DNA of 64,000 nt from Owenweeksia sp963758205. GTDB lineage: Bacteria; Bacteroidota; Bacteroidia; Flavobacteriales; Schleiferiaceae. Position 1 is the first letter of the stretch, and the number at the start of each line of letters is the position of its first letter. The translations under genes were made by a program, and so were the position numbers. This document shows positions 25,625-34,015 of this stretch, one piece after another. Where the stretch lies: the NCBI GenBank assembly GCA_963758205.1, contig CAVWUM010000002.1, positions 1,054,001 through 1,118,000 of the forward strand, given 5' to 3'. The notes under the pieces are model-generated. The model searched no databases. It was not told the origin of the DNA and worked only from the letters and a program-made list of their open reading frames with translations.

Positions 25625-25830
25625 TGTAGTTTAGCCCCAACTAGTATCTAATTCTGCTCCATTATCTTTTCGAAGCCTCGCCTGTAAATCTAAACTTTTT
25701 CAATAATAATTAGATAAACAAGCTGCCTTGCATCCCCCAATCCATTAGCCAGAAGAATTACCACGTCACACTGGTATGTAAGGATTTATTCTTTTAGTTT
25801 GTGCATCATTATTTAACCCTTTTCACTCAA

Positions 25831-26346
25831 ATGCAAATACGCGATCTACTCATCCTAATCCTTCGGATTTTCGGAATTTATATTCTCCTATTCTTTAGTT
25901 TCCCTATTCTCATTTCAAATATGAAGTTCTATGTAGGTGTGTTTTCTGATTGGGACACTGACGTGATAGGATATGTGACCAGCACTATCATCTTGCCCAT
26001 AGCCATGGCGCTGCTGTTAATATTTGGAAGTTCGATGCTAATCAATCTGTTTAAACTGGATAAAGGTTTTCAATCCTCCGAAGTTTTATTGAACAAAACC
26101 TCCCAACTAAATTTAGTAAAGCTGGCTATAATACTGCTTGGTGGATTCCTTATTATCAATAACCTGGTAAATACGATAAGCTATATCGTGGAGACCTTCA
26201 GGCAGTCGCTTTATGGCATGCAGGATAATGATTATTTCAATTTTTGGAAAAGTGGCCTCTCAGTGTTTTTTGGTGCGTTGTTGATTACCAATAGAGAAGC
26301 CATAGCAAAATGGCTAATGCCAAAGCAACTTCCGGAGGAGAATTAG
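25831..26346 (+). CDS. Integral membrane protein of unknown function
   Basis: The frame is open from GTG 25801, but ATG 25831 directly precedes the first membrane helix (IRDLLILILRIFGIYILLFFSFPI) and is preferred, giving 171 residues. About four membrane segments are visible: residues ~5-27, ~45-75, ~92-115 and ~145-165. No catalytic motif. It ends 26 bases before the start of the lipoprotein hydrolase gene, on the same strand, suggesting co-transcription. Confidence 0.7.
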   Translation: MQIRDLLILILRIFGIYILLFFSFPILISNMKFYVGVFSDWDTDVIGYVTSTIILPIAMALLLIFGSSMLINLFKLDKGFQSSEVLLNKTSQLNLVKLAIILLGGFLIINNLVNTISYIVETFRQSLYGMQDNDYFNFWKSGLSVFFGALLITNREAIAKWLMPKQLPEEN

Positions 26347-26371
26347 TGTTATGCTGCATCATTCCAATTTT

Positions 26372-27412
26372 ATGAAAACCCCTATACTTCTCTTTTGCCT
26401 ACTACTCTTGGCTTCCTGCCAAAATGCTGCGGATAAAGTGGAAAAACACCAGGTTGAAACCGAAACTCAACTGAAAGCGGCCCCTGCCGATTCGTTTGCG
26501 CTGGGTACGGTGATTAATTCTGTTACCGTAAAAACTTCATCTGCAGAAAGCTTTGCCCTGTTTTTACCTGAAGACTATTCGGAAGACACTGCCCGGCCGA
26601 TGCTCATATTTTTCGATCCGCATGGCAATGGCAACTTGCCGCTAAGGAAATACGCAGCACTGGCCCAAAAATACGGCTACATGATGATGGGCTCCAATAA
26701 TTCTGAAAATGGAATTACCCAGGCCCAAACCTTATACTATGCTAAAAACCTGCTTACCGAAGCCCTGGCTAGGTTCAATACCAGCAAAGTTTATATGTGC
26801 GGTTTTAGCGGAGGGGCCAAGGTAGCCCTGATGGCTGCCAGCCAGCTACCCCAGGTGGAAGCGGCTATTTATTGCGGGGCAACTTCCCCGATTGAACCTA
26901 CTCACTCCCTGAAATTATTGGGTTTTGCCGGTACGGCTGATATGAACTACACCGATATGGTGGAGTTTGAGCGCACCTTAAAAAATACTAACATAGAACA
27001 CTACCTGGTGGAATGGGACGGAAAACATGAATTCCCCTCAGCGGAAGTTTTTGAGGATGCCTTTATCTTTTTGGAAACGGGCAAAGTGCCTGAGTATGAA
27101 AACAAGCAGGCTACCATCTCCCAAAAGGATTTAAAGACAGAACAGACCACCAAGCAGCAATACCTGTTGGCCATGCAAAGCCAAGATTTACAGTGGTGGA
27201 AGCAAACCACGGATTCGCTTAAAGCTAATACCGATAAACGCAGTGAGCGCCTGCTGGCATTTGTTTCATTAGTTTGCTACACCTACACCGGGCAGGCCAT
27301 AAAGCAAAATAACCGGCCTTTGGCAGAGCGCATTATTGCCATCTACAAAATGGCCGACCCGAATAATGAAGCGATAGCTGAGTTTGAAGGGCAGTTGGAG
27401 GCTTTGAAATAA
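26372..27412 (+). CDS. Lipoprotein alpha/beta hydrolase (dienelactone-hydrolase-like)
   Basis: ATG 26372 is preferred to ATG 26351 because it opens a clean lipoprotein signal (MKTPILLFCLLLLASC, Cys16), giving 346 residues. The hydrolase core shows the first strand and oxyanion region ARPMLIFFDPHGNGNLPL, the nucleophile elbow MCGFSGGAKVAL (Ser), and DGKHEFP carrying the probable catalytic His. A ~100-residue helical C-terminal extension (KQQYLLAMQSQDLQWWKQTTD...) follows. An esterase or peptidase of the periplasm or outer membrane is likely; substrate unknown. Confidence 0.78.
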   Translation: MKTPILLFCLLLLASCQNAADKVEKHQVETETQLKAAPADSFALGTVINSVTVKTSSAESFALFLPEDYSEDTARPMLIFFDPHGNGNLPLRKYAALAQKYGYMMMGSNNSENGITQAQTLYYAKNLLTEALARFNTSKVYMCGFSGGAKVALMAASQLPQVEAAIYCGATSPIEPTHSLKLLGFAGTADMNYTDMVEFERTLKNTNIEHYLVEWDGKHEFPSAEVFEDAFIFLETGKVPEYENKQATISQKDLKTEQTTKQQYLLAMQSQDLQWWKQTTDSLKANTDKRSERLLAFVSLVCYTYTGQAIKQNNRPLAERIIAIYKMADPNNEAIAEFEGQLEALK

Positions 27413-27445
27413 CACAACATATAAACAAGACCTTGAAGGTTTTAT

Positions 27446-29005
27446 CTACCTCGTCAAAAGGTTAAACGGCTGTTCGATCACCTCGCAAATCCAGCGGAGA
27501 AAACGGGCGGCCTCGGCCCCATCGATCAGGCGATGGTCATAAGAAAGGGAAAGTGGCAAAATTTCGCGGGGCTCAAATTCACTTTCGTTCCACACCGGTC
27601 TTGTTTCAGAAGATGAAACTCCCAAAATGGCCGCCTGTGGCGGGAAGATCACGGGTGTGAAATACGTACCACCAATCCCGCCAAGGTTGGAAATAGCGAA
27701 GTTGCCGCCTTTCATTTCTTCGGGTTTCAACTTTTGGTTACGGGCTTTTTCCGCCAGTTCCGAAAGTTCTTCCGAAAGTTTATTGATCGGCTTTTGATCC
27801 ACATCCTGCATCACAGGCATCATCAAACCATTTTCGGTATCTACCGCTATGCTGATGTGGTAATATTTTTTGTAGACGATCTCCTTATTCTCCAAATCCA
27901 GGCTGGCATTGAATTTTGGAAATTGCTTGAGCGCTTCCACCGTAATTTTGGTAAGCACAGCCGTCATACTCAGTTTAACGCCATCCTCATTGGAGGTTTT
28001 ATCCAAAAACTCGTGTAATTCCGTAAGATCGGCCTGGTCGTGCTGGGTAACGTGCGGAATGTTTTGCCAGCTGGTGGTAGTATTTTTAGCTACCGCATTC
28101 CGTATTCCCGACAAGGGCTCCCGCTCCGTTTCGCCCCAACGGGAAAAGTCGGGCAGCTCAATGGCAAGTACACCGCCACTAGCTTCTGAAGCTTTAGACT
28201 CTCCGCCACTTTTCTTAGCTGCGCTGATCATCTTTTTGGCGTGCGCCATCACATCTTCACGCGTAACGCGTTTTTCAGGGTCATCACCCTGGATTTCGCT
28301 GATGTCCACACCCAGCTCACGGGCAAACTTCTTCGCCAAAGGCGCCACCGGGCCGTTGTCATCGGAATCGTCCTCTTCAGAATCAGCTTCATCAGCAGAT
28401 TCCTCTTTTGAGTTCTTGCTTTTCTTTTTATCTGATTTGTCTTTCGATTCCTCTTTTTCGGATTCTTCATCATCCTCATCATCGGATGCTGAGCTTGCCG
28501 AAGCATCTTTTGAAGATTTTTTCTTTTCAGATTTTACTTCTTCATCAGAATCGTCATCCTTATCAGAATCTTCGTCATCACCCTCCTCCTCTTCTGAGTC
28601 ATCTTCGTTTGATTCTTCTTTTTCCTTTTCAGAATCCTTATCCTCATCCTCGGAATCATCCTCCTCATCCTCCGAGTCTTCCTCTTTTTCGGGATCTGAA
28701 TCGTCCGAATCCTTACTTCCCTTTTCTTTCTCGTCCTCGGATTCTGAGCTTTCCGAAGAGTCACCATCCGAATCCTCAAGGATCAGAATCACATCCCCGA
28801 CCTTCACTTCATCGCCTTCGCTCACTTTTATGGACTTCACCTTACCCGAAGCATCCGAGGGCACATCCACCGAGGCCTTGTCGCTTTCCAGCCCTATAAT
28901 GTCCTGTCCTTCTTCAATTTCATCACCCTCTTTTACATAAATATCAGCCACAGTGCCGCTATCGGCATCTTCAGATATTTGAGGAACTTTAACTTCTTTG
29001 CTCAT
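27446..29005 (-). CDS. aceF: Pyruvate dehydrogenase E2, dihydrolipoyllysine acetyltransferase
   Basis: 519 residues. One N-terminal lipoyl domain (1-77) with lipoylation Lys43 in GLESDKASVD; an acidic Ser/Asp/Glu/Lys linker at about 78-218; a peripheral-subunit-binding domain from about 219 (VAPLAKKFARELGVDISEI ... RVTREDVMAH); and the catalytic domain from about 285, with HRLIDG giving active-site His491 and Asp495. It transfers acetyl groups from lipoate to CoA to make acetyl-CoA and forms the core of the complex. It lies 61 bases after aceE in an operon; the E3 gene (lpd) is not in the window. The linker is unusual: E2 linkers are normally Ala/Pro-rich. Confidence 0.95.
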   Translation of the reverse strand: MSKEVKVPQISEDADSGTVADIYVKEGDEIEEGQDIIGLESDKASVDVPSDASGKVKSIKVSEGDEVKVGDVILILEDSDGDSSESSESEDEKEKGSKDSDDSDPEKEEDSEDEEDDSEDEDKDSEKEKEESNEDDSEEEEGDDEDSDKDDDSDEEVKSEKKKSSKDASASSASDDEDDEESEKEESKDKSDKKKSKNSKEESADEADSEEDDSDDNGPVAPLAKKFARELGVDISEIQGDDPEKRVTREDVMAHAKKMISAAKKSGGESKASEASGGVLAIELPDFSRWGETEREPLSGIRNAVAKNTTTSWQNIPHVTQHDQADLTELHEFLDKTSNEDGVKLSMTAVLTKITVEALKQFPKFNASLDLENKEIVYKKYYHISIAVDTENGLMMPVMQDVDQKPINKLSEELSELAEKARNQKLKPEEMKGGNFAISNLGGIGGTYFTPVIFPPQAAILGVSSSETRPVWNESEFEPREILPLSLSYDHRLIDGAEAARFLRWICEVIEQPFNLLTR

Positions 29006-29024
29006 TTTTATAATGTGTTTATTT

Positions 29025-29095
29025 GGCCCCCTAATTCCCCCTAAGGGGGATCGGGAAGCCGTTTAACTACGCCCCCTTTGGGGGTTGGGGGCTTG
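29025..29095. repeat. C/G-tract inverted-repeat element at the aceE/aceF junction
   Basis: About 70 bases framed by GGCCCCCTAATTCCCCCTAA (from 29025) and, in opposite orientation, CCCCCTTTGGGGGTTGGGGG (to about 29092), with an inner AAGGGGGA. The same architecture occurs at 32665-32772. The element fills the aceE-aceF gap and runs into aceE, supplying its final codons. Confidence 0.6.
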
Positions 29096-31733
29096 CGGGA
29101 TTCTGTTTGTCAGGATTTTTATCATTCTTCTTCGCAAACTCCACCAGCACTTTTTCTTCAATCACTTCGCGCTGCACCATCAGGTAGAGGGCGTGGTAGG
29201 TGATGTGTACAGCATCCACTTCAAAAAAGTTGCGAAGAGCTTCCACGGTATCGCTGCGCCCAAAGCCATCGGTACCCAGCACTACAAAATCATCGGGCAT
29301 CCATTTGGAAATGCTCAGCGGCAGGGCCTTTACGTAATCGGTAGCGGCTACAAAGGGTTCATCTCTCTCGCCCAACTGCTTCTGCAGGTGCGACTTGCGG
29401 TGCGAACGTTTACGCATGTTGATCCGCTCCGTATCACGGGCATCATCATAAAGCGCCTTGTAGCTGGTGGCACTCCAGATGTCCACCGCCAGGTCGTAAT
29501 CCTCTTCCAGGGTTTCAGCAGCCTTGAGCACTTCGTCCATTATGGCCCCGCTGCCCATCAGGTTTACTTTGCGTTTGGTGTAGTCTTTCCCGCTTTCGCG
29601 GAATAAGTACAGTCCTTTCAGAATATCTTCTTCCACCCCATCGGGCATTTTGGGCATGGGGTAAGTCTGGTTAGTAAGCGTGAGGTAGTAGATCCAGTCC
29701 TCGCCATCCGCATACATTTCCTGTAAACCGTTTTTAATGATCACCGCCAACTCGAATGCAAAAGCGGGGTCGTACGCTTTTACTGATGGGTAGGCCAAAG
29801 CATAGAGGTGACTGTTGCCGTCAATGTGTTGCAGGCCTTCCCCCGAAAGGGAAGTGCGCCCCGCAATACCTCCGATGAGGAAGCCTTTGGCGCGGGCATC
29901 GCAAGCGGCCCAAATGAGGTCACCAATCCGTTGAAAGCCAAACATGCTGTAAAAAGCAAAAAACGGAATGGTATAGAAAGGCTGTGTCATGTGGTGGGTG
30001 CCAGCAGCAATAAAACTGGCCATGGAGCCGGCTTCGGTAATGCCCTCTTCCAGTATGGCGCCTTCTTTGGATTCGTTGTAAAACATGAGGCTGTCCTTAT
30101 CAACAGGCTCATATTTCTGACCCTCAGAGGCGTAAATGCCAAACTTCCTGAAAAGCGAATCCATACCAAAAGTTCGCGACTCGTCAGGGATGATGGGCAC
30201 CACGTGCTTACCCATATTTTTATCGCGCATCAGTTTGGTCAGCATTTTTACGAAGGCCATCGTAACACCGGCCTCATCCCCACCTGATCCGCTCAAAAAT
30301 TCCTCAAATACCTTTTCATCGGGCATTTTAAAATCTTTGGCGATCACCTTCCGCTGGGGCAAGGGGCCTCCCAGTTCTTCCCTTCTTTTCTTTAAATATT
30401 TTGCTTCTTCAGAATCTTCCTCAAAGCGGAAATACGGCCATTCACCCAGCTCCTCATCCGAAATATCCAGTTCCAGTGCATCGCGAAAAGCTTTTAAAGC
30501 TTTACCAGTAATTTTTTTGGATTTATGGCTGACGTTGCTGGCCTCGCCTGCCTCTTTGCCCTGCTCCCAACCCTTTATGGTTTGGGCGAGAATCACGGTG
30601 GGGCCATCTTCATTTTCAATAGCTGCAGAATAGGCGGTATAGATTTTTTCAGGATCGTGACCGCCACGGATGAGTTCATGTAAATCCTCTTCGCTTTTAC
30701 CCTCAATGAGATGGGCAAGTTCATCACCGAAAAAGTCTTTTTTCAATTCTTCGGGCGACATCTGCGCCATTCGCTGTAGCTCGCCATCGGGCATGCTATC
30801 CAGTTTCTTCAGCAGCTTGCCGTCCTTATCTTTTTCAAAAAGTTCATCCCAGGCTTTACCCCAAAGCAATTTAATAACCTTCCAGCCGGCTCCGCGAAAG
30901 CGGCCTTCCAGTTCCTTAATGATATTGCTGTTTCCCCGCACGGGGCCATCCAGCCGCTGCAGGTTGCAGTTAATCACAAAAGTGAGGTTGTTCAGCTTTT
31001 CACGGGCAGCAATTCCAATAGCACCCATAGATTCCGGCTCGTCCATTTCGCCATCGCCCAGCATGGCCCAAACTCTTTGAGGGCGGTCAGTTTTTTCGGC
31101 AAGGCCTCTCTTTTCCAAATATTTTAAAAAGCGCGCCTGGTAAATGGATTGTATGGAAGTGAGCCCCATGGAAACGGTTGGGAAGCGCCAGTACTCAGGC
31201 ATCAGCCTGGGGTGTGGGTAGCTTGAGAGTCCTTTTTCGCTGGTAATTTCCTCCCTGAAGTTATCGAGGTTCTCTTCATCAAAACGATGCTCTACAAAAG
31301 AGCGAGAGTACAAACCTGGCGAAGCGTGACCCTGGAAATACACGAGATCGGGCAGGCCGTTTTCATACGATCTCCAAAAGTGATTAAGGCCTACTTCCCA
31401 AAGATTACTTGCGGAAGCATAGGTAGAGATATGCCCCCCAATTCCCTCAATGCGTTTGTTGGCCCGTGCCACTATGGCCATGGCATTCCAGCGAATAGCG
31501 TTGTAAAGCCGCTCTTCCAGCTTTAAGTCACCGGGGTATTTTTTATCGGCACTGGCAGGTAGAGTGTTTTGGTAGGGAGTGTGAAGGGAGCCGCCTTTTT
31601 CAGAACCAACCTCCTCACTAATCAACCCAATCAACTCTTCCGCCCGATCTTTCGATTCGTGCTCCAGCACCCATTTTATAGAGTCTATCCATTCTTTGTT
31701 TTCAATCTGCTGCTCTTTGGAACTGCCGGCCAT
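29067..31733 (-). CDS. aceE: Pyruvate dehydrogenase E1, homodimeric type
   Basis: 888 residues, close to the 887 of the E. coli enzyme. It decarboxylates pyruvate with thiamine diphosphate and acetylates the E2 lipoyl group. The ThDP motif is visible as GDGEMDEPES ... NNLTFVINCNLQ (GDG to NCN). Conserved surroundings include SYPHPRLMPEYWRFPTVSMG, GNSNIIKELEGRFRGAGW, GRTSLSGEGLQHIDGNSHL and VLGTDGFGRSDTVEALRNFFEVD. This is the single-chain alpha2 type, not the E1-alpha/E1-beta type more usual in Bacteroidota. The last ~9 residues (ASPQPPKGA) are encoded by the repeat element and look added. First gene of the aceE-aceF operon. Confidence 0.96.
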   Translation of the reverse strand: MAGSSKEQQIENKEWIDSIKWVLEHESKDRAEELIGLISEEVGSEKGGSLHTPYQNTLPASADKKYPGDLKLEERLYNAIRWNAMAIVARANKRIEGIGGHISTYASASNLWEVGLNHFWRSYENGLPDLVYFQGHASPGLYSRSFVEHRFDEENLDNFREEITSEKGLSSYPHPRLMPEYWRFPTVSMGLTSIQSIYQARFLKYLEKRGLAEKTDRPQRVWAMLGDGEMDEPESMGAIGIAAREKLNNLTFVINCNLQRLDGPVRGNSNIIKELEGRFRGAGWKVIKLLWGKAWDELFEKDKDGKLLKKLDSMPDGELQRMAQMSPEELKKDFFGDELAHLIEGKSEEDLHELIRGGHDPEKIYTAYSAAIENEDGPTVILAQTIKGWEQGKEAGEASNVSHKSKKITGKALKAFRDALELDISDEELGEWPYFRFEEDSEEAKYLKKRREELGGPLPQRKVIAKDFKMPDEKVFEEFLSGSGGDEAGVTMAFVKMLTKLMRDKNMGKHVVPIIPDESRTFGMDSLFRKFGIYASEGQKYEPVDKDSLMFYNESKEGAILEEGITEAGSMASFIAAGTHHMTQPFYTIPFFAFYSMFGFQRIGDLIWAACDARAKGFLIGGIAGRTSLSGEGLQHIDGNSHLYALAYPSVKAYDPAFAFELAVIIKNGLQEMYADGEDWIYYLTLTNQTYPMPKMPDGVEEDILKGLYLFRESGKDYTKRKVNLMGSGAIMDEVLKAAETLEEDYDLAVDIWSATSYKALYDDARDTERINMRKRSHRKSHLQKQLGERDEPFVAATDYVKALPLSISKWMPDDFVVLGTDGFGRSDTVEALRNFFEVDAVHITYHALYLMVQREVIEEKVLVEFAKKNDKNPDKQNPASPQPPKGA

Positions 31734-31858
31734 ATTAGTGAGTTATTCTTTACAATAACATGACCGCATGGAGATAGGTTTTGTTCGTACATTTTTTCAC
31801 TTGCACTCAACCATTAATTAGGTAAGGCTCTCCCCCATTTTTCCCTAATTTCGGCCTC

Positions 31859-32653
31859 GTGAAAAATTTTAAGGACAAAATCATCTGGATCACAGGTGCC
31901 AGTTCAGGCATTGGTGAAGAGTTTGCCCGGCAGGCCAATGCCAAGGGTGCGGTTGTAATTCTATCGGCACGCAGGGAGGATGAACTGAACAAAATAAAAA
32001 ATTCACTCACCGAGCCGAGGAAAGCCTATGTGTTGGCGCTGGATATGGAAGCCCAGGAATCTTTTCCCGCCAAGGTAAAGGAGGTAATGGATAAGTTTGA
32101 ACGCGTGGATTTACTGCTTCACAATGCGGGTATCAGTCAGCGCTCCTATGCCGCCAATACTGATATTGAGGTGGATAGAAAATTGATGGAGGTAAACTAT
32201 TTTGGTACGGTGGCACTTACAAAGGCTATTTTGCCTTATCTGCAAAAACAGCAGCAAAGCCATATTGCCATAAACAGTAGCCTGGCCGGCAAATTTGGCT
32301 TTTACGAACGCTCGGCTTATTCAGCCTCTAAATTTGCTTTACAGGGATTTTTTGAAACCCTGCGGTTGGAGGAGGAAGACCACGACATTGCAGTTACGCT
32401 GCTGTGCCCGGTGGGGATAAAAACCAATATTTCGCACAATGCGCTGGATGGCAGCGGTAAGCAATTTGGTAAGGCCAGTGCCATGCAGGAAGAAGGCATG
32501 TCGGCCGAACAGTGTGTAAAACAGATGATTTCGGCCATTGAAAAAAATAAAACCGAGGTAATCATAGGGGAAGGTATGCAGGCGATATCTGATAAAATAA
32601 AAACGCTTTTCCCGGGATTATTTTGGAAAATGATACGAAAGAAGAAGCCTTAG
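31859..32653 (+). CDS. Short-chain dehydrogenase/reductase
   Basis: 264 residues starting at GTG 31859. Classical SDR: NAD(P)-binding ITGASSGIGEE near the N-terminus, NAG in LLLHNAGISQ, the catalytic serine strand INSSLAGKFG, and YSASK with the catalytic Tyr and Lys. The RREDE after the second strand suggests an NADP-preferring pocket. Similar to the DHRS7-like reductases; substrate unknown. Divergent from aceE; a TAATTTCG just upstream (about 31844) is a weak promoter candidate. Confidence 0.9.
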   Translation: MKNFKDKIIWITGASSGIGEEFARQANAKGAVVILSARREDELNKIKNSLTEPRKAYVLALDMEAQESFPAKVKEVMDKFERVDLLLHNAGISQRSYAANTDIEVDRKLMEVNYFGTVALTKAILPYLQKQQQSHIAINSSLAGKFGFYERSAYSASKFALQGFFETLRLEEEDHDIAVTLLCPVGIKTNISHNALDGSGKQFGKASAMQEEGMSAEQCVKQMISAIEKNKTEVIIGEGMQAISDKIKTLFPGLFWKMIRKKKP

Positions 32654-32664
32654 ATGAAAATAAA

Positions 32665-32772
32665 TCACCCCCCTTCGCCCCCCTCAAGGGGGAATTTGGT
32701 TCGGTTGGGCTCAAAAGCACAGTCGCATTTAGCGGAGTGACCCCCCCTTTGAAGGGGGATAAAGGGGGATGA
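32665..32772. repeat. MITE-like element with C/G-tract terminal inverted repeats
   Basis: About 107 bases between the SDR and VOC genes. The left end (TCACCCCCCTTCGCCCCCCT, from 32665) and the reverse complement of the right end (TCATCCCCCTTTATCCCCCT, to 32772) match at most positions, forming imperfect terminal inverted repeats; each end also has an inner AAGGGGG hairpin arm. The middle (about 32695-32740) is unique sequence. The right end carries the ATG at 32769. Confidence 0.65.
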
Positions 32773-33845
32773 CAAAACACGAACAAATGAAAAAAGTAAT
32801 ATCAGGTATACAGCAAATAGGAATCGGCAACCGTGGTGTGCACCCGCTATGGCGCTGGTACCGCCAACATTTTGGTATGGATATCGGCATTTTTGAGGAA
32901 GCAGCTGATGCACCCCTGATGACGATCTATACAGGTGGAGAGGTACAAAGCCGACATGCGGCCCTGGCGGTAAATATGCAGGGTGGTGGTGGATTTGAGA
33001 TCTGGCAGTTTACCAGTCGCGAAGCACAGCCACCAGCCTTTGAAACCCAACTGGGCGACCTTGGCCTTTATATCGCCAAGATGAAATCCCGTGATGTAAA
33101 AAAGGCTTTTGAAACCCATAAAAAACGCGGTCTCAATCTGCAAAACGAACTGGTAACAGACCCTAATGGAAATCCGCATTATTACATTAAAGACCCTAAT
33201 GGAAACCTGTTTGAGGTTGTGCAAGGCGATAGCTGGTTCAGCAATACTAAACATGTAACGGGCGGAGCCTACGGGATGGTGATTGGCGTAAGCGATATGG
33301 AAAAGAGCCTGAAGCTATACCGCGATGTACTGGAACATGACCAGGTTTTATATGATGAAACCGGCACTTTTGAAGACCTAAAAGGACTTAAAGGTGGAGA
33401 TGGTAAATTCAGAAGGGTTTTGCTGCAAAATTCAAAACCAAGGCAAGGGGCCTTCGGTCCGTTATTAGGCAACAGCCAGTTTGAGCTGATTCAAAGCCTG
33501 GACACCCCCGGCCGTAAACTATTTCAGGATCGCTACTGGGGAGACCTTGGTTTTATACACCTGTGTTTTGACATCCGCAATATGACTGCGCTAAAAAAGG
33601 AATGCGAGGAAGCTGGTTTTCCCTTTACCGTAGATAGCGCCAACTCATTTGACATGGGCGCAGCGGCCGGTCACTTTACATACATAGAAGATCCTGATGG
33701 GGCCTGGATAGAATTTGTGGAAACCCACAAAGTGCCCGTGATGGAGAAGTGGAACTGGTACCTTAACATAAAAAACAGGGCTCCCGAAAAGCCATTGCCA
33801 AGGTGGATGCTTAATGCGTTGAAGTTTAATAAAGTGAAGGATTAA
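32769..33845 (+). CDS. VOC-superfamily protein with two glyoxalase/dioxygenase-like domains
   Basis: 358 residues from ATG 32769, or 352 from ATG 32787 (MKKVISGIQQIGIGN), which is nearer the conserved start. Two vicinal-oxygen-chelate modules: the first with FEIWQF and KDPNGNLFEVVQG, the second from GMVIGVSDMEKSLKLYRDVL to HFTYIEDPDGAWIEFVETHK. The second module keeps LGFIHLCFD and WIEFVE, which could give His and Glu metal ligands; a complete three-residue set could not be confirmed. It resembles 4-hydroxyphenylpyruvate-dioxygenase-like or ring-cleavage dioxygenase folds, but the reaction is unknown. Confidence 0.8.
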   Translation: MTKHEQMKKVISGIQQIGIGNRGVHPLWRWYRQHFGMDIGIFEEAADAPLMTIYTGGEVQSRHAALAVNMQGGGGFEIWQFTSREAQPPAFETQLGDLGLYIAKMKSRDVKKAFETHKKRGLNLQNELVTDPNGNPHYYIKDPNGNLFEVVQGDSWFSNTKHVTGGAYGMVIGVSDMEKSLKLYRDVLEHDQVLYDETGTFEDLKGLKGGDGKFRRVLLQNSKPRQGAFGPLLGNSQFELIQSLDTPGRKLFQDRYWGDLGFIHLCFDIRNMTALKKECEEAGFPFTVDSANSFDMGAAAGHFTYIEDPDGAWIEFVETHKVPVMEKWNWYLNIKNRAPEKPLPRWMLNALKFNKVKD

Positions 33846-34015
33846 ACAGCTGGCAGTTCGCAAATAGCAGTTGGCAATGGGCCGCTGATTATTTTGTTGA
33901 GTTGTTGATTAGTTAAATTGGTAATTGGTTGAGCATTGACATACCTAGTAAAATTTGCTCCTATACAACTTATCAAATCAACTACTCCCCTAATTAACAA
34001 ATCAACCAATAACAG

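Noticed and set aside
28408..28899. Second His/Pro-rich open frame opposite aceF
   Set aside because: Also a shadow of the same low-complexity sequence, without any protein-like features.
27909..28940. 343-codon Ser-rich open frame on the plus strand
   Set aside because: It lies opposite the aceF linker; its length is a by-product of the linker's biased codons, and aceF itself has all catalytic motifs.
29085..30633. Several 130-175 codon plus-strand frames opposite aceE
   Set aside because: They lack start signals and homology-like motifs and run antisense to a strongly conserved gene.
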